The translations under genes and the position numbers were made by a program. From Bacteroidota bacterium (GTDB taxonomy: Bacteria; Bacteroidota; Rhodothermia; Rhodothermales; UBA10348), in NCBI GenBank assembly GCA_004356265.1, contig SMXK01000113.1, positions 1-7,192 on the forward strand: DNA of 7,192 nucleotides. Direction: 5' to 3'. Of this stretch, positions 1 to 5,777 are shown piece by piece. The notes beneath the pieces were generated by a model that did no database searches, was not told where the DNA came from, and saw only the letters and a list, made by a program, of their open reading frames with translations. The number at the start of each line of letters is the position of its first letter. Position 1 is the stretch's first letter.

Positions 1-325
1 TATCGCTCAGCCTGAAAACAGTCCCTTCCTGGCGCACACTGCCGTCAGGATCACACCATGGTGTGTAGACAATCTGACCAGTTTTCATTTTGGCTGTGTC
101 CTGTGTAAATACGCGGTTTGTCAGCAATTCGGCGTCCGGGCCGGAGACGCGATACTTGAACAGGGGCGAGACATCGATCAGCGCGGCGGCATGTCTGATC
201 GCAGCATATTCGGGTTGAGCAAAATCGCTGTAGCTGCTGGCGACGGAAAATCCCGACCATTGTCGCCAGGCGCGACTCTTGCACAGAATTTCGGTTCTCG
301 GATGTAAAGGTGTTTCTGATGACAT
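1..325 (-). CDS. GcvT/aminomethyltransferase-family protein (N-terminal part, runs off window)
   Basis: Reading leftward from ATG 325-323 gives 108 codons open to the window edge, so the C-terminal part is missing. The product starts MSSETPLHPRTEILCKSRAW and contains AALIDVSPLFKYRVSGPDAE (residues 47-66), then YTPWCDPDGSVRQEGTVFRL (87-106). This matches the N-terminal folate-binding fold of the glycine cleavage T protein family: the AxRxxAxxxDVS block, then the G-x-V-x-x-x-G strand next to the active site. Known members move one-carbon units from amino- or methyl-bearing substrates to tetrahydrofolate (GcvT, the C-terminal half of dimethylglycine dehydrogenase, DmdA). It resembles the 'aminomethyltransferase family' group of unknown substrate more than true GcvT, since DVSHM is DVSPL here. 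The catalytic Asp of GcvT (Asp96 in the T. maritima enzyme, numbering from memory) aligns with Glu100. The ATG is the only plausible start: an in-frame stop lies 15 codons upstream. No clear Shine-Dalgarno is visible. The gene diverges from the oxidoreductase pair. Confidence 0.85.
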   Translation of the reverse strand, partial: MSSETPLHPRTEILCKSRAWRQWSGFSVASSYSDFAQPEYAAIRHAAALIDVSPLFKYRVSGPDAELLTNRVFTQDTAKMKTGQIVYTPWCDPDGSVRQEGTVFRLSD

Positions 326-369
326 CGGTTGCAGAGTAAAATGAAAATCCGTATCGTGGGAATGATATC

Positions 370-398
370 ATAATATGAATTCAAACACACACCATCAA
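370..398 (-). promoter_or_regulatory. Candidate sigma70-type promoter for the leftward aminomethyltransferase-like gene
   Basis: On the minus strand, TTGATG (398-393) is followed after exactly 17 bp by TATTAT (375-370). These match the -35 and -10 consensus at 4/6 and 5/6 positions. Transcription would start near 363, leaving a leader of roughly 40 nt before the ATG at 325. A perfect 10-bp palindrome, ATGATATCAT (362-371), touches the -10 element. If the host is Bacteroidota, whose main sigma factor prefers a different -33/-7 pattern, this match means less. Confidence 0.45.
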
Positions 399-420
399 GT
401 GCTAAGAATTATACACTTGA
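395..420. promoter_or_regulatory. Perfect inverted repeat, candidate operator in the divergent promoter region
   Basis: TCAAGTG (395-401) and CACTTGA (414-420) are perfect reverse complements separated by 12 AT-rich bases. The half-site centres are 19 bp apart, about two helical turns, which suits a dimeric repressor or activator. The left arm overlaps the candidate -35 (393-398) of the leftward gene. The right arm overlaps a TTGACT (417-422) that could be a rightward -35. This suggests joint control of both gene sets. No regulator gene is in the window. It could instead form a weak hairpin, but there is no T-run and the location is poor for a terminator. Confidence 0.45.
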
Positions 421-448
421 CTCCTCTTTCCTGCACCATTATTTCGAG

Positions 449-2047
449 ATGAAGAAATACGACGCAATAATTATCGGTGCCGGGCACAATGGCTTGATTT
501 GCGCAGCTTATCTGGCGAAGGCGGGTAAGTCGGTACTCGTTCTCGAACGACGGCATCTCGTTGGTGGAGCTACGGTAACAGAGGAAATATATCCGGGATT
601 CAAGTACACGGTGTGCTCCTATGTAGTGAGCCTGTTCAGACCGCAAATCATTTCTGATCTGAACCTTCCATCGCACGGCTTTGAGCTTTTACCACTCGAC
701 GGAACCCTGTCCCCAATGTTGAACGGTGACTATTTGATGCGCTGGCACGACTCAGGGGATACACGGCGCGAACTGATGAGGCACTCATCGAAGGATGCAG
801 AGGCGTACGACCGGTTCGGCCAGCTGATGTACCATCTGGCAATGACCGTTCGACCGATGTTATCCACCGCCGCCCCGAGTCCCACCTCGCTGTCGCCCGC
901 AAATCTGAAATTACTGCGTTCGATAGCTTCCGAATTCGGGAAAAAGGAAGAGTATTTGTTTGATCTCGCGAAACTCATGACCATGAGCTCAGCGGACTTT
1001 GTAGAACAGTACTTCGAGACACCCGTGCTTCAGGGAACGTTGTCGGCAAGCGGAGTAATCGGCACGTTTATGGGCCCTCGCTCACCCGGTTCTGCCTACG
1101 TGATGTTACATCATTACATGGGCGAAATCGACGGTCAATTTCGGGCGTGGGGATTTCCACGCGGCGGGATGGGTAGCGTGGCAGAAGCGATTGCGAGTTC
1201 GGCCCGTTCATTCGGTGCAGAAATTCGAACAGAAGCACCTATTGACCAAATACTTATCAAAAATGGAACAGCTCTGGGCGTAGTGTTGGAAGGCGGCGAG
1301 GAGATCTATGCCAAAACTACTGTTTCCAGCGTCGATCCGAATCGAACGTTTCTGAAAATGATCGACCCGGTGCACCTCGACCCGGAATTTGTGAGTCAGA
1401 TCGGGCGATTCAAGTTCAGGGGATCGTCCGGCAAAGTGAATCTGTCGCTCGACGCACTTCCGGAATTTGCGTGTTTGGACGGCATCAGAAAGAGGGGTGA
1501 GTCGACAGACCCGTACCTGTCGGGCGGGATGTCGATTAGTCCAAGTATCGACTATGTTGAACGAGCGTATGACGATGCTAAGTATGGACAGTTTTCGAGG
1601 CGGCCCTACATGGACATCATTCTTCCGTCGATGATAGATCCGTCAATGGCGCCACCGGGTAAACACGTTATGTCGATTTTCGTGCAATATGCTCCGTACG
1701 ATCTGTCTGCAGCGGGCGGTTGGCCCGCCAACTCAGAGGCTTTCGGTGATACGGTCATCGATACCCTCGCCGAATACATCCCGAATTTAAAAGAAATCAT
1801 TTTGCACCGCCAGGTCGTGACACCATGGGATATGGAGCAAACGTTTGGACTCACGGGGGGAAATATTTTTCACGGTGAGTTGACTCTGGACCAACTTTTT
1901 TTCCTTCGACCTACGCCCGGTAGTTCTGGATATTCCACGCCTGTACGAGGATTATTTACGTGTGGATCAGGTTCGCATCCCGGGGGTGGGGTAATGGGAG
2001 CGCCTGGCCAACTTGCCGCCAAAGAAATATTAGGAGGTGCGAAATGA
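449..2047 (+). CDS. FAD-dependent oxidoreductase, PYROXD2/phytoene-desaturase-like (first of tandem pair)
   Basis: This 532-residue protein is predicted to be a cytosolic flavoenzyme of the NAD(P)/FAD-dependent oxidoreductase superfamily that includes CrtI and eukaryotic PYROXD2. The N-terminal Rossmann motif GAGHNG (residues 10-15) follows strand 1. Glu33 at the end of the second strand should bind the FAD ribose, and VGG (38-40) follows. Further family blocks are PRSPGSAY (210-217), MLHH (219-222), GEIDG (225-229), GGMG (239-242), AKYGQ (377-381), PSMIDPSMAPPGKHVM (393-408), and the C-terminal FAD-binding CGSGSHPGGGVMGAPG (505-520). Length is near that expected for the PYROXD2 group. The start sits five codons before the first beta strand, so it is well placed, although only a weak GAG lies just upstream. 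The stop overlaps the next start (ATGA). The substrate is unknown. Carotenoid desaturation is unlikely because no carotenoid gene is nearby and the motifs fit PYROXD2 better. This copy is the more canonical of the two. Confidence 0.9.
   Translation: MKKYDAIIIGAGHNGLICAAYLAKAGKSVLVLERRHLVGGATVTEEIYPGFKYTVCSYVVSLFRPQIISDLNLPSHGFELLPLDGTLSPMLNGDYLMRWHDSGDTRRELMRHSSKDAEAYDRFGQLMYHLAMTVRPMLSTAAPSPTSLSPANLKLLRSIASEFGKKEEYLFDLAKLMTMSSADFVEQYFETPVLQGTLSASGVIGTFMGPRSPGSAYVMLHHYMGEIDGQFRAWGFPRGGMGSVAEAIASSARSFGAEIRTEAPIDQILIKNGTALGVVLEGGEEIYAKTTVSSVDPNRTFLKMIDPVHLDPEFVSQIGRFKFRGSSGKVNLSLDALPEFACLDGIRKRGESTDPYLSGGMSISPSIDYVERAYDDAKYGQFSRRPYMDIILPSMIDPSMAPPGKHVMSIFVQYAPYDLSAAGGWPANSEAFGDTVIDTLAEYIPNLKEIILHRQVVTPWDMEQTFGLTGGNIFHGELTLDQLFFLRPTPGSSGYSTPVRGLFTCGSGSHPGGGVMGAPGQLAAKEILGGAK
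2032..2038 (+). promoter_or_regulatory. Strong Shine-Dalgarno AGGAGGT for the second oxidoreductase
   Basis: AGGAGGT lies 5 nt before ATG 2044, inside the last codons of the preceding gene. It settles the start of the second oxidoreductase at 2044 and not at an in-frame ATG 28 codons upstream (1960). It is the only clear Shine-Dalgarno before any of the six genes. Confidence 0.85.
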
Positions 2048-3615
2048 GCACCAAAGTTGATATCGCCATAATTGGCGGAGGCCTGAATGGTCTGGTAACC
2101 GGAGCCTATCTGGCGAAAACCGGCCGCTCCGTTACAATATTTGAACAGAGCGACTCCGTTGGCGGCACTATGAGCACGGTCGAAATCGGACCTGGATTCC
2201 GGGGGCCCGCGGCTCTGGACTCTATCGATCTTGTGCACCCGTCCATCATCGAGGATCTGAATCTCAGACAAAACGGACTCCGAATGATACGCGGGGGTGG
2301 TCTTATCCTGGCATCTTCATCCGGGCGGGGGCTTTACCTCGATTCCGCATCGTCACTATCTGATCAAATTGCGAGTTTTTCTCAGATCGATGAAAAAGCA
2401 TTTCTAGAACTTGATGCCTTTTTGGCCCGGATCGGGAAGGCCCTTGATCCCGTTTTAACAAGACCGTTAAAAAATCCCAAGACAGATGGCCTCTCAGGCG
2501 CGTTTGACCTGATGAAAGTCGGCTGGGCCCTTAGAAAGTTGGGACAGAGAGAGATGCCTGAAGCACTTCGGTTTCTACCGATGACCGTTCAAGACGTACT
2601 GGACGAACGCTTTGAGTCAGAATATCTGAAGGCGATGATTGCCGCGACCGCTTTAAAAGGATCCTGGCTTGCACCGCGCAGCGCAGGGTCAGCATACGGC
2701 CTTCTGCATCACAACCCGCACTGGGCGAAAGGACTGAACAGGACTACGATTTTTGCCGAGGGTGGCCCCGGGGCGCTTTCCGACGCAGTTGCCGCCGCGG
2801 CCCGTTCAGCCGGTGCTTCTATCAGAACTGACGCCCGGGTTACAAAAATTATTGTTGAGGCAGGTTTATGTACGGGTCTCACGCTTGAGAGTGGTGAACA
2901 CATTCAGGCTGACAGAATAATTTCTGCATTGGATCCACGCACGACTTTTGAATCTCTTACCGGACAAGACTGGCTGGATCCGGATTTCATGGAACGTGTC
3001 CGGCAAATTCGGTCGCACGGCAGCGTGGCGATCGTGCGCCTGGCACTCGATCGGGCCCCTCAATTTACATGTGCGCCGGAGGGGAGTGAATCCATTTCCG
3101 GTCGAATTCAGATCGGAGACAGCCTGCAGTATATCGAAAAAGCATTCGACGCTGCCAAGTATGGACAAATACCTGACGCACCGTTATTGATGGCGTCGAT
3201 CCCGAGCATTATGGATCCGACTCTCGCTCCAACGGGAAAACATGTCATGATTATCTGGGCGGCGACCATGCCTTCGCAGCTCCGTGAAGGGAACTGGGAT
3301 GATGAAAAAGAAGCGCTTGGTGATCGGATTGTGGGCATTCTGGATCAACATGCACCCGGACTTCGGGCCAGCGTCGTACACCGTCAGGTCGAAACGCCTG
3401 CGGATTTGCAAAAACGATTCGGACTCACGAATGGTTGTATCTATCATGTGGACCTGGCTCTCGATCAATTATTGTACATGAGACCGATTCCTGGATGGTT
3501 CAGATACGATACACCGATAGAACGGCTGCACCTTTGTGGAGCGGGTGTTCATCCGGGTGGTGCTGGAACGGGTCTTTCGGGAAAATGCGCGGCTGAACAT
3601 ATTGCTCGTTTATAG
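2044..3615 (+). CDS. FAD-dependent oxidoreductase, PYROXD2-like paralogue (second of tandem pair)
   Basis: This 523-residue flavoprotein is paralogous along its whole length to the gene before it. It has GGGLNG (residues 11-16), Glu34, VGG (39-41), PRSAGSAYGLLHH (211-223), AKYGQ (371-375), PSIMDPTLAPTGKHVM (387-402) and the C-terminal CGAGVHPGGAGTGLSG (498-513). These sit almost in register with the partner (LHH ends at 223 against 222). FAD binding is therefore expected. It departs from its partner where a catalytic or substrate region is likely: GEIDG is replaced by NPHWAKGLN (224-232), and GGMG by GGPG. The region after VGG, normally well kept in the family, is also divergent. The ATGA overlap and strong ribosome binding site imply translational coupling and perhaps a heteromeric enzyme. 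An in-frame ATG at 1960 would add a polar stretch ahead of the Rossmann strand and is rejected. The substrate is unknown. Confidence 0.9.
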   Translation: MSTKVDIAIIGGGLNGLVTGAYLAKTGRSVTIFEQSDSVGGTMSTVEIGPGFRGPAALDSIDLVHPSIIEDLNLRQNGLRMIRGGGLILASSSGRGLYLDSASSLSDQIASFSQIDEKAFLELDAFLARIGKALDPVLTRPLKNPKTDGLSGAFDLMKVGWALRKLGQREMPEALRFLPMTVQDVLDERFESEYLKAMIAATALKGSWLAPRSAGSAYGLLHHNPHWAKGLNRTTIFAEGGPGALSDAVAAAARSAGASIRTDARVTKIIVEAGLCTGLTLESGEHIQADRIISALDPRTTFESLTGQDWLDPDFMERVRQIRSHGSVAIVRLALDRAPQFTCAPEGSESISGRIQIGDSLQYIEKAFDAAKYGQIPDAPLLMASIPSIMDPTLAPTGKHVMIIWAATMPSQLREGNWDDEKEALGDRIVGILDQHAPGLRASVVHRQVETPADLQKRFGLTNGCIYHVDLALDQLLYMRPIPGWFRYDTPIERLHLCGAGVHPGGAGTGLSGKCAAEHIARL

Positions 3616-3651
3616 ACGGACTAATCAACTGGTTCGAGCACCAAAACAATT

Positions 3652-4305
3652 GTGGGTTGTTGCAACGCAATAGATTCTCATTTCGGAGATGCTCACGCGG
3701 AGCGTGACTTGGGCAGTTACCACAAAAAGGGTCCGGATGCCACAACCCGATTCCTGATTCAGGCGGTGTATGAGGCCAAAGTCGAAGACGCACACCTCCT
3801 GGATATCGGTGCCGGGGTGGGTGTTCTTCAGCATGAATTGCTGAAAGGTCCGGTTTCGTTCGTGGCGCACGTTGATGCTTCGGACTCGTACATCAAGACT
3901 GCTCGCGGTGAATGCGAGCGTCGAGGTAACTCTGCCAGGGTCAAGTTTGTGTCCGGCGACTTCACCGACATCTATCCCAACCTGGATGACGTTGATATTG
4001 TCTTGTTGGATCGGGTTCTATGTTGTTATCCAGAGTTTCGGGAGTTGGTAACGCGATCGGTCGAAAAATCCCGGTTACTCTATGGAATATCCTACCCCCG
4101 CGATCACTTACTGGCCAGAACTGCATTTTTTCTTGACAATATGAAACGGAAGATTTGTGGTAATGCATTCCGGGCCTTCGTTCATTCCAATAAAGAAGTC
4201 GAAACGCTGATTACGTCCTCCGGATTCATACTCGAGAACGAATATCATACTTTGATATGGCGAATTGCCGTATTTCGAAAGAAAGAAGATCTCTCGAGCT
4301 CATGA
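3652..4305 (+). CDS. Class I SAM-dependent methyltransferase (magnesium-protoporphyrin O-methyltransferase-like group)
   Basis: This 217-residue protein has a Rossmann-like methyltransferase fold. Motif I is LLDIGAGVGVLQ (49-60), the acidic residue ending strand 2 is Asp75 in HVDAS, GDF (102-104) contacts the adenine region, and LDRVLCCYP (119-127) is the motif IV strand. The start is GTG: an in-frame stop lies at 3622-3624 and no ATG, GTG or TTG comes between. It yields MGCC; from memory, an N-terminal Cys pair followed by FG..A.RDL..Y..KGP is shared by relatives, which supports this start. Such proteins are often annotated as BchM-like, but no tetrapyrrole genes are nearby, so I make no substrate claim. 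It lies 36 bp after the oxidoreductase pair with no visible terminator, so it is probably cotranscribed. No Shine-Dalgarno is evident, and a small AACAA/TTGTT inverted repeat (3645-3661) brackets the start codon. C-terminal residues are polar with a serine tail. Confidence 0.85.
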   Translation: MGCCNAIDSHFGDAHAERDLGSYHKKGPDATTRFLIQAVYEAKVEDAHLLDIGAGVGVLQHELLKGPVSFVAHVDASDSYIKTARGECERRGNSARVKFVSGDFTDIYPNLDDVDIVLLDRVLCCYPEFRELVTRSVEKSRLLYGISYPRDHLLARTAFFLDNMKRKICGNAFRAFVHSNKEVETLITSSGFILENEYHTLIWRIAVFRKKEDLSSS

Positions 4306-4548
4306 ACAGATTGTCCTGAAATACTATTCCGATCAGAGCGCTTAAACCAGTGTGTACTGTTTCTTGATTTCCCGAAATGAGGTCATAAGAAAAATTGCTT
4401 CTGTCAGCAGGCACTCACGAGATTCGCTGGGATAGCAGAGATACTTCTGATTCCGAATTGCCGGAAGTACCCGGTGTGTATTTGTACCGACTGGCTAAAT
4501 ACGGTTCCGGGGATCTTCATTCCAGTCCACTGACGGGTCAACTGGTGA
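4306..4548. other. Convergent intergenic region without a recognisable gene
   Basis: This 243-bp gap separates the 3' ends of the methyltransferase and the TPR lipoprotein gene. No open frame here has start context or recognisable protein content. A weak stem CAGT-GTGT-ACTG (4348-4359) is followed by TTTCTTGATTT and could be a poor rightward terminator, but the stem is short and not GC-rich. The other element is the imperfect hairpin at 4522-4545. Confidence 0.5.
4522..4545. repeat. Imperfect inverted repeat just past the TPR lipoprotein stop codon
   Basis: CCAGT (4522-4526) pairs with ACTGG (4541-4545). Inside, TGAC (4531-4534) pairs with GTCA (4537-4540), leaving a 4-nt bulge on one side. 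It begins 3 nt beyond the stop of the leftward gene. There is no T-run on either side, so a factor-independent terminator is not supported. A transcript-end stabilising or Rho-associated structure is possible. Confidence 0.3.
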
Positions 4549-5535
4549 TTATTCGGTGATCCGCGCAATATCTGCTTCGCTTGCAATATAACCGAAAGCG
4601 GCCCAAGTACCTGTATCCAATACACTTTCGAAAATATCGTACGCTTTGTCCTGCTCCCCTTCCATCAGTAACCAGTTCGCAACACCGTAACCGAGTGTAG
4701 CCAGGGCCAGGCCGTCTGCGTCATTCGCGCGGGCGGATCCAAGCCCGGCATCATCTGACAAACCTCGGTACATCAACAATCTTTGGAGATACGCATCGTT
4801 CTCGATAACCTCGATATCAGTCGTCACGAATTCGATGGCCCTGTCGGCCTCATCGTGCCAACCAGCTCGGCGCATCGACATATACAACCAGTCGGCTGCA
4901 GCTACTCGCATATCATCGTTAGCAGCAAGATCGAAACACCGCTGGAATGATTCGACGGCATGGTCGAAATCACCCTTCAGATAATGAGCCAGTCCAACGT
5001 GGTACCATATGTTCGTCTGCAGCGTGCTCGTTGGAATACCGGCCGCATTGGGTTGGCCGTCCGGTTCAATTTCGTCCGGGAGACCGGACACAGATTCAGC
5101 AGCCGCTTCGAAATCTGCGATGGCAGCATCCAGTTTCCGGATCGTTATATAACGGTGTGCCCGGTGTCTGAGAAGATGGGCTTCGCCGGGAAATTTGTCG
5201 AGCCCGCGGCTGTACACATTAATGGCATCCCGGTATCGCCCCAGGTAAGCTAACCTTCGACCGTACCATACATAACTGTCCACTTCGTCAGGCTTTGCTT
5301 GCCAATTCGCTTCAGCCTCCGCAAGTTGAATGCGCATCTTATCCCCTCTATCTCCTTTGATATAATTGCTGTACAACGGAGTACGAAGAAATGAAGTGGC
5401 TTCCAGCGAGTCATTCGGAGCTACAAATTCAAATTCGGTATCACCGGAAGACTCGCGAGTATTTGTGGAATCGCCAGAGCACGCAGCAAGCAGCCAGACG
5501 AGTGTGACAAGAGAACTGATCTGTAGGCGTTTCAT
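4549..5535 (-). CDS. TPR-containing lipoprotein
   Basis: This 328-residue protein begins MKRLQISSLVTLVWLLAAC: two positive residues, a hydrophobic core and a lipobox LAAC with Cys19. It should be lipid-anchored on the periplasmic side of the inner membrane or in the outer membrane. A polar, Asp/Ser/Thr-rich linker follows (20-45). The body is helical with tetratricopeptide-like units near 85-117 (VWYGRRLAYLGRYRDAI), 118-150, 175-207 (NIWYHVGLAHYLKGDFDHAV) and 284-314. TPRs act as protein-interaction scaffolds. The block EPDGQPNAAGIPTSTLQTN (157-175) interrupts the repeats and, from memory, is conserved in a widespread uncharacterised family. The open frame extends 22 codons upstream to 5601, but that adds a proline/aspartate-rich stretch and would bury the signal peptide, so the start at 5535 is chosen. 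No strong Shine-Dalgarno is seen. It is divergent from the secreted propeller protein. No specific partner can be named. Confidence 0.85.
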   Translation of the reverse strand: MKRLQISSLVTLVWLLAACSGDSTNTRESSGDTEFEFVAPNDSLEATSFLRTPLYSNYIKGDRGDKMRIQLAEAEANWQAKPDEVDSYVWYGRRLAYLGRYRDAINVYSRGLDKFPGEAHLLRHRAHRYITIRKLDAAIADFEAAAESVSGLPDEIEPDGQPNAAGIPTSTLQTNIWYHVGLAHYLKGDFDHAVESFQRCFDLAANDDMRVAAADWLYMSMRRAGWHDEADRAIEFVTTDIEVIENDAYLQRLLMYRGLSDDAGLGSARANDADGLALATLGYGVANWLLMEGEQDKAYDIFESVLDTGTWAAFGYIASEADIARITE

Positions 5536-5777
5536 GGGGTGTCTATCATCGATGGGGAGCGGGTCCGGATCCGGAATGTCCAGAACCGAATAGCCATACA
5601 ATCTACGATCTTCAGTCGATAAGATGTCAGGTGTTCGGGATCCGACGGGTCAGCCTCGATAGGGTAAGAATTAATTGCTTTTAATGATGATTCCATTGAG
5701 AACTGGAAACTGGATACCTCAGAGCCTAATATGCTGGCATCCTATATACACTCTTCGGGAATATCGAACCCAGCATC
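5536..5777. other. Divergent intergenic region between two exported-protein genes
   Basis: This 242-bp region should hold promoters for both flanking genes. I find no convincing -35/-10 pair with correct spacing in either direction. It contains the palindrome at 5564-5575 and an AT-rich inverted repeat ATTAA-N6-TTAAT (5670-5685). No open frame here looks like a gene. Confidence 0.5.
5564..5575. repeat. Perfect 12-bp palindrome TCCGGATCCGGA
   Basis: The sequence is its own reverse complement and lies 28 bp upstream of the lipoprotein start codon, in its probable leader. It could be a protein-binding site or chance in a GC-rich patch. It also accounts for the repeated Asp-Pro residues in the rejected upstream extension of that gene. 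Confidence 0.4.

Noticed and set aside
51..371. 106-codon leftward open frame over the start of the aminomethyltransferase-like gene
   Set aside because: It is out of frame with the recognisable GcvT-family protein on the same strand and has no family-like content.
1960..2043. Upstream in-frame extension of the second oxidoreductase
   Set aside because: It lies inside the first gene, adds a non-conserved segment before the Rossmann strand, and ignores the strong Shine-Dalgarno that serves ATG 2044.
1870..2271. 133-codon leftward frame opposite the junction of the two oxidoreductases
   Set aside because: Antisense to two well-supported genes, with no recognisable protein content or start context.
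449..3615. Carotenoid (phytoene) desaturase assignment for the oxidoreductase pair
   Set aside because: The superfamily is shared, but the motifs fit PYROXD2-like proteins better and there is no phytoene synthase or other carotenoid gene nearby.
3652..4305. Bacteriochlorophyll biosynthesis methyltransferase (BchM)
   Set aside because: The similarity is at group level only and no tetrapyrrole or photosynthesis genes are present.
4348..4370. Rho-independent terminator after the methyltransferase
   Set aside because: The stem is only 4 bp (7 with a bulge), not GC-rich, and the T-run is broken, so it is not listed as a terminator.
4545..4560. Short direct repeat GGTGAT at the 3' end of the TPR gene
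   Set aside because: Two 6-bp copies are within chance expectation.
4947..5253. Two rightward frames of 74 and 97 codons inside the TPR gene
   Set aside because: Both are antisense shadows of a gene whose TPR pattern and signal peptide are clear.
5536..5601. 22-codon upstream extension of the TPR lipoprotein
   Set aside because: It would place a Pro/Asp-rich stretch before a textbook lipoprotein signal peptide, which must be N-terminal.
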